The notes under the pieces were generated by a model, which worked only from the letters and a program-made list of their open reading frames with translations, was not told the DNA's origin and searched no databases. The position numbers were made by a program, and so were the translations under genes. DNA of 35,463 nt, from assembly GCA_002343455.1 (NCBI GenBank), contig DDSR01000374.1, positions 1 through 35,463 of the forward strand, written 5' to 3'. Shown here in pieces: positions 7,459 to 15,271 of the stretch. This DNA is from Deltaproteobacteria bacterium UBA2385 (lineage in GTDB: Bacteria > Myxococcota_A > UBA796 > UBA2385). The number at the start of each line of letters is the position of its first letter. The first letter of the stretch is position 1.

Positions 7459-8649
7459 GTGCTCCAACTGCTGCTCCTGCTCCTCTTCGCCGTCCTGACG
7501 GGCTGCGCCTCCAAGAAGAGCGCCTCATCCTCGGGGATCTCGTACTACGAGGCGGACTCCGAGTCCTACGACGTCGCCCGGAGCGCGCCCGCCGCCCCCA
7601 AGCGCGGCTCCCGGGGGGAGATGGCAGGCGCCCCGGCGATGTCCAGCGACGAGTCCTACGCCGAGCCCGAGCCGATGATGGAGCCCGCCGAGGAGGAGTC
7701 GGCCTCTCCCGCCGCCGCCCGGATGGTGCACTACGACGGCTATGTCCGGCTGCGCGTGGCCCGCCTGGAAGAGGGCCTGGACGCCGTGCGGGCCGAGGCC
7801 GAGGCCCTGGGCGGCCACGTCGAGCAGGTCTCCGGCAACCGCATCGCCGTTCGGGTGCCGGTCGCCTCCTTCCGCGCCGGCTTCGACCGCATCCTGACCC
7901 TGGGTGAGGTCCTCGACAAGAGCCTGACCGCCCAGGACGTCACCGACGCCTTCACCTCCGTCGACCTGCGCCTGAAGACCGCCGAGGCCACCCGGACCCG
8001 CCTGCAGGCCTTGCTCGCCAAAGCCGAGGAAGAGCAGGAGAAGCTCCAGCTCATCCGCCAGATCCAGCGCCTCACCGAGGAGATCGACCGCCTGACCGCC
8101 CAGGTGCGCACGCTCTCGGCCCTGGCCAGCTTCTCGCGCATCAGCGTCGACCTCGAACCGCGCGAGGCCCTGGCCTGGCAGGGCCCCGAGGACGATGTCG
8201 AACAGCTCGCCTGGATCCGCCGGCTCAGCCCGCTGCGCAGCAGCTCGCCGGTCGAGTCGCGCAAGCTGGACCTGCCGGTGCCCGAGGGCCTCGTCCGCCT
8301 GGAGCCCCGCGGCCCGTACGTCGCCGAGGCTCCGGACGGAGCCCGCATCTGGGCCTGGAAGGTGAAGAACGATCCCCAGGGCGGCGCAGACTTCTGGATC
8401 CAGGCCGTGCAGGCCCGGCTGGCCCGCGACTTCGCCTCGGCCGAGCAGCGCACGGTGGGGGCCTGGAAGGTGATCGAGCTGGTCGATCGCCCGGTCGAGG
8501 GCGGCGGAGAGGGGCCCTACACCTGGCTGATCGCCGTGCGGGTCGAGGGCGAGTGGCTGCATCTGCTGCAGGTGATGACCCCGGATCCCGAGTCGACCCA
8601 GCGGCACCGCCCGGCCATCGAGACCGTGCTCAATGGAGGTGGGGCATGA
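7459..8649 (+). CDS. DUF4349 domain lipoprotein
   Basis: A 396-residue lipoprotein: leader L-L-L-L-L-F-A-V-L-T-G-C with a lipobox, an acidic Ser/Glu/Pro-rich spacer to about residue 90, then a DUF4349-type domain. That domain has a beta-rich section (Y-V-R-L-R-V-A-R-L-E-E-G, I-A-V-R-V-P-V-A-S-F) followed by a long charged coiled coil and an I-S-V-D-L-E strand. A further C-terminal domain is shared with the next gene. DUF4349 proteins are envelope proteins of unknown role. I start at the GTG at 7459, which has an excellent GGGAGG site; an in-frame ATG at 7438 would put the leader inside a longer N terminus. The stop overlaps the next start, ATGATG. Confidence 0.8.
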   Translation: MLQLLLLLLFAVLTGCASKKSASSSGISYYEADSESYDVARSAPAAPKRGSRGEMAGAPAMSSDESYAEPEPMMEPAEEESASPAAARMVHYDGYVRLRVARLEEGLDAVRAEAEALGGHVEQVSGNRIAVRVPVASFRAGFDRILTLGEVLDKSLTAQDVTDAFTSVDLRLKTAEATRTRLQALLAKAEEEQEKLQLIRQIQRLTEEIDRLTAQVRTLSALASFSRISVDLEPREALAWQGPEDDVEQLAWIRRLSPLRSSSPVESRKLDLPVPEGLVRLEPRGPYVAEAPDGARIWAWKVKNDPQGGADFWIQAVQARLARDFASAEQRTVGAWKVIELVDRPVEGGGEGPYTWLIAVRVEGEWLHLLQVMTPDPESTQRHRPAIETVLNGGGA

Positions 8650-9641
8650 TGTTCGCTCTGCTCGGATTTCTCTCGTTCGCCCTCGCCCAGACCCCCGACC
8701 GCCCGACCCGGGTCCAGGCCGGCCTGACCCTGCGGGTCGACGACCGCGACGCCGCCGCCACCGCCGCCGTCGCCGCCGCCGAGGCCGCCGGGGGCTGGTT
8801 CAACGCCTACGGCACCAACGCCGTCAGCCTGCGGGTGCCGGTCGCACAGTCCGACGCGCTGATCACGACCCTGCGCGGCCTGGGCGACCTGGTCGAGCGC
8901 AGCTACCAGTCCGACGATCTCAGCGCCCAGGTCGTCGACCTGGAGAGCCGCCTCGCCGCGCGCCGGGCGATGCTCGGCAAGTACCTGGAGGTGCTGGGCG
9001 GCGCCTCCCCCAAGGCCATCGTCGCGGTCGAGCGCGAGGTCACCCAGCTCGTCTCGGAGATCGAGGGGTTGGAAGGCCAGCTCCGCTTCCTGCGGGACCG
9101 GGCCGACTACGCCGCCGTCAGCGTCTCCTTCGTCTTCCGCGATCGGCAGGGCCCTCGCCGGGACGGCTCCTCCAGCTTCGCCTGGATGAACAGCATCAAC
9201 CTCGCCGATCTGCTGTATGACGTACAGAACGGTCAGCGGGCCTCGCCATCGGCCAGCAGCCCGGTGGCTCCCGAAGGCTTCGCCGCCTTCCGCAAGGCGG
9301 GTCGTTTCCAGGCCGCCAGCCCCGACGGCGCCGTCTACCGCGTGCGCAGCGTACGTCACAAACCAAAGGCCGACCTCGGCTTCTGGCAGGAGGCCCTGCG
9401 CAATCGGATGATCGGCGCGGGCTACCACCTGCTGGCCGAGCAGGAGATCACGACCGCCGATGGCGGCAAGGGCGTGCTCTTCGAGCTGGGGGCGGTCAAC
9501 GGCGAGCGGGATCAGACCTACATCGTGGCGCTGATCCCCGACGGCTCGAAGCTGATCCTGGTCGAGGCCACCGGCGAGGCCGAGGCCTTCAAGGCGCACC
9601 GTGAGGCGGTGCTGGCGGCGGTCGCGGGGTTGCGGCGTTGA
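8646..9641 (+). CDS. Secreted DUF4349-like protein, paralogue of the upstream gene
   Basis: A 331-residue protein with a cleavable signal peptide (M-M-F-A-L-L-G-F-L-S-F-A-L-A then Q) and no lipobox. The mature part repeats the layout of the upstream lipoprotein: a beta section (L-T-L-R-V-D-D-R-D, V-S-L-R-V-P-V-A), a shorter helical segment (V-V-D-L-E-S-R-L-A-A-R-R-A-M-L, then E-I-E-G-L-E-G-Q-L-R-F-L-R-D), and a C-terminal domain matching the partner's (A-S-P-D-G-A-V-Y-R-V against A-P-D-G-A-R-I-W-A-W). GGAGGTGG lies just upstream. Start overlap and shared domains indicate a tandem duplication, one copy lipid-anchored and one soluble, perhaps acting as a hetero-oligomer. No enzymatic motif seen. 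Confidence 0.8.
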   Translation: MMFALLGFLSFALAQTPDRPTRVQAGLTLRVDDRDAAATAAVAAAEAAGGWFNAYGTNAVSLRVPVAQSDALITTLRGLGDLVERSYQSDDLSAQVVDLESRLAARRAMLGKYLEVLGGASPKAIVAVEREVTQLVSEIEGLEGQLRFLRDRADYAAVSVSFVFRDRQGPRRDGSSSFAWMNSINLADLLYDVQNGQRASPSASSPVAPEGFAAFRKAGRFQAASPDGAVYRVRSVRHKPKADLGFWQEALRNRMIGAGYHLLAEQEITTADGGKGVLFELGAVNGERDQTYIVALIPDGSKLILVEATGEAEAFKAHREAVLAAVAGLRR

Positions 9642-9674
9642 GGTCGGCCCACAGAGCCAACCGCGAAGCCGACC
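9642..9674. terminator. Possible hairpin between convergent genes
   Basis: GGTCGGC (9642-9648) and GCCGACC (9668-9674) form a perfect 7-bp stem around a 19-base loop, filling the 34-base gap between the DUF4349-like and kelch stop codons. There is no T-run, so terminator function is uncertain. Confidence 0.3.
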
Positions 9675-9675
9675 C

Positions 9676-11781
9676 CTATCGACACACCGACCCATCCCCC
9701 GCGAGGCAGCGTGCCCGTAGCCCGTCCTCTTCGGCGCTGACGCCGAAGACCGGTGGCAGCTCCTCGGCCTCCACGCCGGGCTCGTAGCGCTCGATCTGCG
9801 CGCTCCGGAGCCCCTCGCCCTTCGCCCCGGCGATGGCGATCCGGCCGTCGGCCTGCAGTGCCAGCGTCGCCCGACCGCGGTGGGTGCGGGTGGGCGGCGC
9901 CGAGACCCAGGCCTCCCCGCCGGGATCCAGCCAGTAGACGCGCGCGCGGTCCCCGCCGATCGCCACGATCCGCCCGCCCTCCAGCGCGATGGCGCCGCCC
10001 TTGCTTCGGCCCTCGGGCAGGTCGGGAAGGGGGGTCCAGGCGCCCGCTACCGGATCCACCATCCACGCGTGGGTGCAGCCGAGCAGGTCCTGTGCATCGT
10101 GCTCACCGCCCACCGCCACGATCCGGCCGTCGGGAAGCGGGGCCAGAGCGGGCCAGCGGTGAGGGATCGCAACGGGCTGGAGGGCGCTCCAGCTGCCTCG
10201 GGCGTCGAGCCAGGCGGCGAGCTGCACCCCCCTCTCGGGCGCGCCCAGCACCCACACCCGCTCTCCCACCACCACCGCGTCCATGGGCTCGAAGGGGGCG
10301 GCCGCGCTGGTCCTCCAGGTCTCCTCACCGGGAGCCCAGGACAGCACGCTGCGGTCGTCGGGGGCGCCCAGGCTCCAGACCCTCCCGGCGAAGACCTTGC
10401 TGACCAGGGTCTCCAAGGTCCTGGAGACCCGCGGCGCCGGCAGCTCTGGCCCCCGGGTCCAATCCTGGGCTCCCGAAGGCAGCAGCCAGGTGCCGAGGAG
10501 CGGCCTGAACTCGCCGTCGCTGCCGCCAAAGCTCACCAGGCTGCCGTCGGCCAGGGCGGCCAGGCCGGAGTTGTGCGGGGAGGTGGGCACGGCCGGGAGG
10601 GCGTACAGAGCGCCCTGGGCGTCCATGAACAGTCCGCGTCTACGCCCCAGCACGACCACGCCGCCGCCGGGCAGGGCGACCGAGCTGGGGAACAAGCCCA
10701 CGTCGAGATCAACGGTCCCGCCCGCTCGATGGAGGGCGGGCGGGTCGCCCTCCCGCAGCTCCAGCCAGCCCCCGGGCAGGTCCACCGGCGCTCCCGGGCG
10801 GCCGTCCCCTCCGGCCGCGAGAGGCGCTGTCCAGGCGCCGTCCAGCCACAGCCAGCTCCGCCCTTCGTGGCTGGCGCGCAGGCTGCCGTTGAGCCCGGGC
10901 GACGCCCAGGCGCCTGGCTCCGGAAGGGCGGGGCCAGCGCGGAAGGCGCCGGAGAGGTGGTCGACCACCCACAGCCCCTGGGCGGAGGCGAGCACCGAGT
11001 CCTCGCCGATGGTTCCGACGACGCTGAGCCCTTCGGGGGGCACTCCGTCGGCAACCTGCTGCCAGCGCCCTTCCGCCCAACGCTCACAGCCGGCAAGCGG
11101 GGCCCGGGACCGTTGGGCAAAGGTCCAGGCCTCCGCGTAGCCGCCGCACACCAGGGCGCCCCCTTGAATGGGGACGATGCTCGGCGAGCGCCGGGCGGTA
11201 GGAGGTACCGGCAGGATCTCCCACCGATCGGTCGCCGGCAGGTAGCGGGAGGCCCGGGCGAGGGGGCCCTCCCGGCTGCCACCCCCGACAAAGAGCAGGG
11301 TGCCATCGTCCAGGACGGCCGAGCTGGCATCCGGATCGGGGCGTGGGTTCGGCGCGCGGGCCGTCCACAGGCCGGTAGCAGGGTCGAAGGAAGAGAGCCC
11401 TGCATCAAGGGTGTCCTCCGCCTGGTGCATGGGCCCCATGACCCAGCGGGGGTCACGCAGATCAACGCGGATTGGCCACCCGCTCTCGAAGGGCGCGGCG
11501 ATGGGTTCGATCTCCCCGGTCTCGGGATCGAGGCGCACCATACGGAGACGCGGTTGCACGGGCGGACCCTCGTCCAACCCGTCATCGGCGACATCCTCGA
11601 CGCCCCACAGCAGCAGCCGTCCGTCGGGCAGCAGACCGCTTCGCGCCGACATGCCGCTCACGGGCAGGGCCCAAGGCGCGGTCGAGCCGGAGCAGCGGCC
11701 GTCCGCCGCGAGCAGGAGGCCGGGCCCGCAGGCGGCGTCCTGGGCGAAGGCGAGAGGGAGTCCGAGAGCGAGCCACCACAT
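9676..11781 (-). CDS. Secreted kelch-repeat (beta-propeller) protein
   Basis: A 701-residue exported protein with a signal peptide (M-W-W-L-A-L-G-L-P-L-A-F-A then Q-D-A). It is made of repeated kelch-like blades, each with a core like D-G-R/T-x-x-x-x-G-G. Examples are L-P-D-G-R-L-L-L-W-G, L-D-D-G-T-L-L-F-V-G-G-G, L-A-D-G-S-L-V-S-F-G-G, L-P-D-G-R-I-V-A-V-G-G and L-E-G-G-R-I-V-A-I-G-G. The number of blades suggests one or two propellers. Cysteines lie near both ends (C-G-P, D-G-R-C-S; R-C-L-A, S-V-C-R) and may form disulphides. Such proteins usually act as extracellular binding scaffolds. No Shine-Dalgarno sequence; the candidate -10 box TACGCT ends 6 bases before the ATG. Confidence 0.8.
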   Translation of the reverse strand: MWWLALGLPLAFAQDAACGPGLLLAADGRCSGSTAPWALPVSGMSARSGLLPDGRLLLWGVEDVADDGLDEGPPVQPRLRMVRLDPETGEIEPIAAPFESGWPIRVDLRDPRWVMGPMHQAEDTLDAGLSSFDPATGLWTARAPNPRPDPDASSAVLDDGTLLFVGGGSREGPLARASRYLPATDRWEILPVPPTARRSPSIVPIQGGALVCGGYAEAWTFAQRSRAPLAGCERWAEGRWQQVADGVPPEGLSVVGTIGEDSVLASAQGLWVVDHLSGAFRAGPALPEPGAWASPGLNGSLRASHEGRSWLWLDGAWTAPLAAGGDGRPGAPVDLPGGWLELREGDPPALHRAGGTVDLDVGLFPSSVALPGGGVVVLGRRRGLFMDAQGALYALPAVPTSPHNSGLAALADGSLVSFGGSDGEFRPLLGTWLLPSGAQDWTRGPELPAPRVSRTLETLVSKVFAGRVWSLGAPDDRSVLSWAPGEETWRTSAAAPFEPMDAVVVGERVWVLGAPERGVQLAAWLDARGSWSALQPVAIPHRWPALAPLPDGRIVAVGGEHDAQDLLGCTHAWMVDPVAGAWTPLPDLPEGRSKGGAIALEGGRIVAIGGDRARVYWLDPGGEAWVSAPPTRTHRGRATLALQADGRIAIAGAKGEGLRSAQIERYEPGVEAEELPPVFGVSAEEDGLRARCLAGDGSVCR

Positions 11782-11787
11782 GGTCGC

Positions 11788-11793
11788 AGCGTA
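11788..11793 (-). promoter_or_regulatory. Candidate -10 element of a leaderless promoter (kelch gene)
   Basis: TACGCT on the minus strand with a 6-base gap to the ATG at 11781. It mirrors an identical TACGCT on the plus strand at 11835. Confidence 0.45.
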
Positions 11794-11834
11794 CTTCCCT
11801 CACGGGGCAGTGGCATGCTCCCTCCACCGGACGC

Positions 11835-11840
11835 TACGCT
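11835..11840 (+). promoter_or_regulatory. Candidate -10 element of a leaderless promoter (gene at 11846)
   Basis: TACGCT with a 5-base gap to the ATG at 11846. No Shine-Dalgarno sequence precedes this start. It forms a 7-bp inverted repeat (CAGCGTA 11787-11793, TACGCTG 11835-11841) with the -10 of the divergent kelch gene. Confidence 0.45.
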
Positions 11841-11845
11841 GCCCC

Positions 11846-12664
11846 ATGCTCACCTGGCTGGCCTGCTCCCTCGCCCTCGCCGGCTCCTTCGAGGTCGTAC
11901 CGGATCGCACGAACCCCCTGGTGATCGGCCTGCCCGCCATCGGCAGCACGGAGATCTACGACGTACGCGAGACCTCCGACCTGGGCGACTGGGGGGCCGA
12001 GGCCTTCACCCGGTCCACCATGCGGGTCGAGGTGGGGCCCGGAGACCGCGGGGGCCGCACCCTGACCAGCACCGTTCAGCAGCTCGATCGGCTGGTGGAG
12101 ACCGACTTCGGCCTGGTGGGCGAGGCGGAGCTGGCCGCCATGCCCACCCAGGGGCCGGGCCTCCTGTGGAGCATCGATCGGCAGGGCGCGCTGATCGAGG
12201 TTCGCCCCATCGACGATGGCGGCGTCCAGTCCGCGGTCCTCTCAGCCATGCTGGCCGCGGTGAGCGTGCCCGTGCCGCCTCGCAAGGCCCGCCCCGGAGA
12301 ACAGTGGCAGCTCGACCAGCGCCTGGACCTCCCGCTCGAGCTCGACGAGGGCCGAAGCGCCGATCTCCACCTCCACGTTCAGGCCCGGAGTCGTTTCGTC
12401 GGCTGGACCTCCGTGGATGGCCGCTGGCTCGCCCGCATCGAGGTCGACGGCGTGATCGAGCTCCAGGTGCTGCTGCACTCCCCCGACCTCGCCGCCCGCG
12501 GCGGCGGGCTGGCGCGGGTCTCCGCCATCGTGGTGGTGGATCCCACCGACGGCATGCCGGTGTGGTCCTCACGCCGCACCCGCATCCTGATGGCGGCGGG
12601 CGATCGCGACCTGCGCCCGAAAGAGGTCGGATCGGTGTCGGTGCTCCGACGGGTCGAGGGCTGA
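11846..12664 (+). CDS. Secreted protein of unknown function
   Basis: A 272-residue protein with a short signal peptide (M-L-T-W-L-A-C-S-L-A-L-A-G). The mature part has alternating beta-strand character and no motif I recognise. Its leader and layout resemble the secreted protein at 19145-19834 (M-L-T-S-L-L-L-P-T-L-A-L-A-G): both carry a segment resembling P-R-K-A-R-P-G-E-Q-W-Q-L-D / A-R-A-A-A-G-D-T-W-Q-G-E, where a G-E/D-x-W motif follows a Pro/Ala stretch. They may be distant members of one family of secreted beta proteins. Its gene is divergent from the kelch gene across 64 bases. The original frame is open far upstream, but only opposite the kelch gene. An in-frame Cys in the leader (L-A-C-S) is not a convincing lipobox. 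Confidence 0.6.
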   Translation: MLTWLACSLALAGSFEVVPDRTNPLVIGLPAIGSTEIYDVRETSDLGDWGAEAFTRSTMRVEVGPGDRGGRTLTSTVQQLDRLVETDFGLVGEAELAAMPTQGPGLLWSIDRQGALIEVRPIDDGGVQSAVLSAMLAAVSVPVPPRKARPGEQWQLDQRLDLPLELDEGRSADLHLHVQARSRFVGWTSVDGRWLARIEVDGVIELQVLLHSPDLAARGGGLARVSAIVVVDPTDGMPVWSSRRTRILMAAGDRDLRPKEVGSVSVLRRVEG

Positions 12665-12675
12665 ACGAAACCGGC

Positions 12676-12681
12676 TACACT
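12676..12681 (+). promoter_or_regulatory. Candidate -10 element for the beta-helix/cytochrome operon
   Basis: TACACT, 20 bases before the ATG at 12702, followed by a CAGGAG Shine-Dalgarno site (12691-12696). This gives a short conventional leader, in contrast to the leaderless genes nearby. The preceding gene ends at 12664. Confidence 0.4.
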
Positions 12682-12701
12682 CCTCTCACCCAGGAGCCCC
12701 C

Positions 12702-14087
12702 ATGGTCACCCCCCTGCTCGCCCCCCTCGCCCTCCTCCTCGCCTGCACCGGCAAGGGTGCCGACACCGGGGAGACCGGCGCAACCGAGCCCATCACCTGC
12801 GCGGACGTCGACCGCGCCAATTGCGTGCAGATCGAGGACGGCGACAGCCAGGGCCTGCTCGACGCCGCCAACCTGCTCGAGGACGACAGCGCCATCGTGC
12901 TCGCCGAGGGCAGCTGGACGCTCGACAACGCGGTCACGATCCGCAGCGTGAACGGGATCACGCTGATCGGCCAGGGCATGGGGCGCTCGACCCTGGACTT
13001 CGGCGGCGTGGCCAACCAGGTCAACGGCGTCGACGTCATCGCCGACGACTTCCACATCGAGGGCCTGACCATCCTCGACGCGCCCAAGGACGCGCTGCGC
13101 ATCGAGGACAGCAGCGACATCGTGATCCGCGGGGTCGAGACGACCTGGACCAACGAGGATGACCCGGCCAACGGCGCCTACGGCCTCTACCCGGTGCAGG
13201 TGCAGCGGGTGCTGATGGAGGACAACGTCGCCAGCAACGCCGCCGATGCGGGCATCTACGTCGGCCAGTGCCAGCACGCGATCGTCCGCAACAACACGGC
13301 GATGGGCAATGTGGCGGGGCTCGAGATCGAGAACACGCAGTTCGCCGACGTCTACGGCAACACGGTCGTGGACAACACCGCGGGCCTGGTGGTCTTCGAC
13401 CTGCCCGGCAACCCGGTGATCGGGCGGGATGTACACATCCACGACAACGTCATCACCGACAACAACCGGCCCAACTTCGCGCCGGGCGGGACGGTCGCGC
13501 AGATCCCCGCGGGCACGGGCACCTTCGTGATGGCCAGCCGGCGGGTGGTGATCACCGGAAACACCTACGCCAACAACAACACCACCGATATGGCGGTGCT
13601 CTCGGGCTTCGTCGTCGAGGGCGACGCGTCGCAGTGGCACACCCCGACCGAGGACGTGGTGGGCGACATCAGCGGCCTCGACTTGGAGTCCGACGACACC
13701 GGCGTCTTCAACTACCGCACCACCGACGTCTGGGTGCATGGCAACAGCCACGAGGGCTCGGGCTCCGAGGCGGACACCTCCAGCTTCGACCAGCGCCCGA
13801 TGGGCTTCCTGCTGGCCGTGCTGTACGGCGCCGAGACCATCGACACGGTGCTGTACGACACCATCGGGGAGAGCTCCTTCCACGCGACCGACCCCGCACA
13901 GAACAGCAACGACAACCGGATCTGCGTCGGGGCCGACGCCGGCGTGAGCTTCGCCAGCTTGAACCTGGAGGTCGTCTCCGAAGAGGACCTCCCCCTGCTG
14001 GAGATGGTCTACCGGCCCGAAGCTCCGTTCTCGCCCTTCGACTGCACGGGCGTCGAGGTGATCGCCCCCGACCTGGGAGGTGCATGA
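12702..14087 (+). CDS. Parallel beta-helix repeat lipoprotein (TIGR03805-type)
   Basis: A 461-residue lipoprotein (leader ending L-L-L-A-C, Cys15, then [11 protein letters not shown] spacer) whose body is a right-handed parallel beta helix. Repeats of about 22-24 residues contain [33 protein letters not shown] and [10 protein letters not shown] with recurring N-N/N-T turns. Such helices occur in carbohydrate-acting proteins, but no catalytic residues were identified. This family regularly sits directly before a two-CxxCH lipoprotein, exactly as here: the stop overlaps the cytochrome start (ATGA). The pair's function is unknown; an envelope complex linking a surface polymer and a redox protein is conceivable. 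Confidence 0.85.
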   Translation: MVTPLLAPLALLLACTGKGADTGETGATEPITCADVDRANCVQIEDGDSQGLLDAANLLEDDSAIVLAEGSWTLDNAVTIRSVNGITLIGQGMGRSTLDFGGVANQVNGVDVIADDFHIEGLTILDAPKDALRIEDSSDIVIRGVETTWTNEDDPANGAYGLYPVQVQRVLMEDNVASNAADAGIYVGQCQHAIVRNNTAMGNVAGLEIENTQFADVYGNTVVDNTAGLVVFDLPGNPVIGRDVHIHDNVITDNNRPNFAPGGTVAQIPAGTGTFVMASRRVVITGNTYANNNTTDMAVLSGFVVEGDASQWHTPTEDVVGDISGLDLESDDTGVFNYRTTDVWVHGNSHEGSGSEADTSSFDQRPMGFLLAVLYGAETIDTVLYDTIGESSFHATDPAQNSNDNRICVGADAGVSFASLNLEVVSEEDLPLLEMVYRPEAPFSPFDCTGVEVIAPDLGGA

Positions 14088-15205
14088 TCCGGCCCATCCT
14101 GCCCGCGCTCCTGTTGCTGGCCTGCCAGGGTGGGGGCAAGCCCTCTGACTCAGGAGTGGACTCCGGCACGACCGGCGACGGCGGCAGCGAGGAGCTCGAA
14201 GGGCTCGCGGCCTATGGTCTGCTCGGCTGGGACGGGCAGGACTTCGCCTACGCCGACGGCGTGCTGCCCTACGCCCTCGCCACCCCCCTGTTCAGCGACT
14301 ACGCCCTGAAGGCGCGCGCGCTGGTCTTGCCGGAGGGGACCTCCTTCCCCTACACCGGCGAGGACGAGACCTTCGAGCTGCCTGTCGGGACGCGCATCCT
14401 CAAGTCCTTCGTCTACCCCGCCGACCTACGCTCTCCGGACGAGGATCTGCGGGTGATCGAGACCCGGGTGCTCTTTCGAGAGGACGACGGCTGGACGGCG
14501 GAGCCCTGGGTGTGGAACGCCGACAACACCGCCGCCACCCTGGCTCCGTCCGGGGCGACCGAGGAGATCGTCGTCACCGGCCTGGACGGCGAGCCCCTGG
14601 TCATCCAGTACCTCGTGCCGCAGAAGAACCAGTGCGTCGACTGCCACGAGCTGAAGATCGACGACGAGCGCACCATCGTCCCGATCGGCCCCAAGGCCCG
14701 GCACCTCAACCGCGGCTACGATCACGGCGCCGGCGAGGTCAACCAGCTCCAGACCCTGGCGGACCTGGGCTGGCTGACGGGGCTGCCCGCCCTCGACACC
14801 GTGCCGCAGGCGACCGACGCCCGCCTGATCGAGGGTCTCGACCCAACCGAGCTGGACCCGGCGACGCTGGAGGCCGCGGCGCGGGACTACCTCGACATCA
14901 ACTGTGCACACTGCCACAACCCCCGGGCCAGCGAGGGCGTCAGCTCGCAGCTCTTCCTCGACCGCTCCACGACCGAGCCCTTCGACCTGGGCGTGTGCAA
15001 GCGGCCGGGCAGCGCCGGCAGCGGGACCGGCGGACTGACCTTCGACATCGTACCCGGCGACCACGAACAGAGCATCCTCTGGTACCGCATGCAGACCGAG
15101 GAGCTCGGCGAGATGATGCCGGACCTGGGGCGCTCGGTGCGGGACGAGGCCGGCGTGGCGCTGATCGCCGCCTGGATCGACGCGATGGAGGGCTCCTGCG
15201 AGTGA
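14084..15205 (+). CDS. Diheme c-type cytochrome lipoprotein (SO2930/TIGR03806 family)
   Basis: A 373-residue lipoprotein (lipobox L-L-L-A-C, Cys14; then a Ser/Asp/Gly/Thr-rich spacer) with two heme-c motifs: C-V-D-C-H at 184-188 and C-A-H-C-H at 274-278. Other marks of the family are the N-terminal Y-G-L-L-G-W and L-F-S-D-Y-A-L-K-A-R segments, F-V-Y-P, and a C-terminal S-I-L-W-Y-R-M with E-M-M-P. It should be exported and receive heme through the cytochrome c maturation system. Translation is coupled to the beta-helix gene by a 4-base overlap with a GGGAGG site upstream. Electron donor and acceptor are unknown. Confidence 0.88.
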   Translation: MIRPILPALLLLACQGGGKPSDSGVDSGTTGDGGSEELEGLAAYGLLGWDGQDFAYADGVLPYALATPLFSDYALKARALVLPEGTSFPYTGEDETFELPVGTRILKSFVYPADLRSPDEDLRVIETRVLFREDDGWTAEPWVWNADNTAATLAPSGATEEIVVTGLDGEPLVIQYLVPQKNQCVDCHELKIDDERTIVPIGPKARHLNRGYDHGAGEVNQLQTLADLGWLTGLPALDTVPQATDARLIEGLDPTELDPATLEAAARDYLDINCAHCHNPRASEGVSSQLFLDRSTTEPFDLGVCKRPGSAGSGTGGLTFDIVPGDHEQSILWYRMQTEELGEMMPDLGRSVRDEAGVALIAAWIDAMEGSCE

Positions 15206-15271
15206 GGGGGAGCGGACTGGCTGCATCTGGCGGCGCGCAGGGGTAGGAGGGTGGCCCTCCCTGGAGTCCGC

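Noticed and set aside
9880..12951. 1023-codon plus-strand open frame across the kelch gene and its neighbours
   Set aside because: Low-complexity sequence crossing several real genes and their gaps; a GC-driven shadow.
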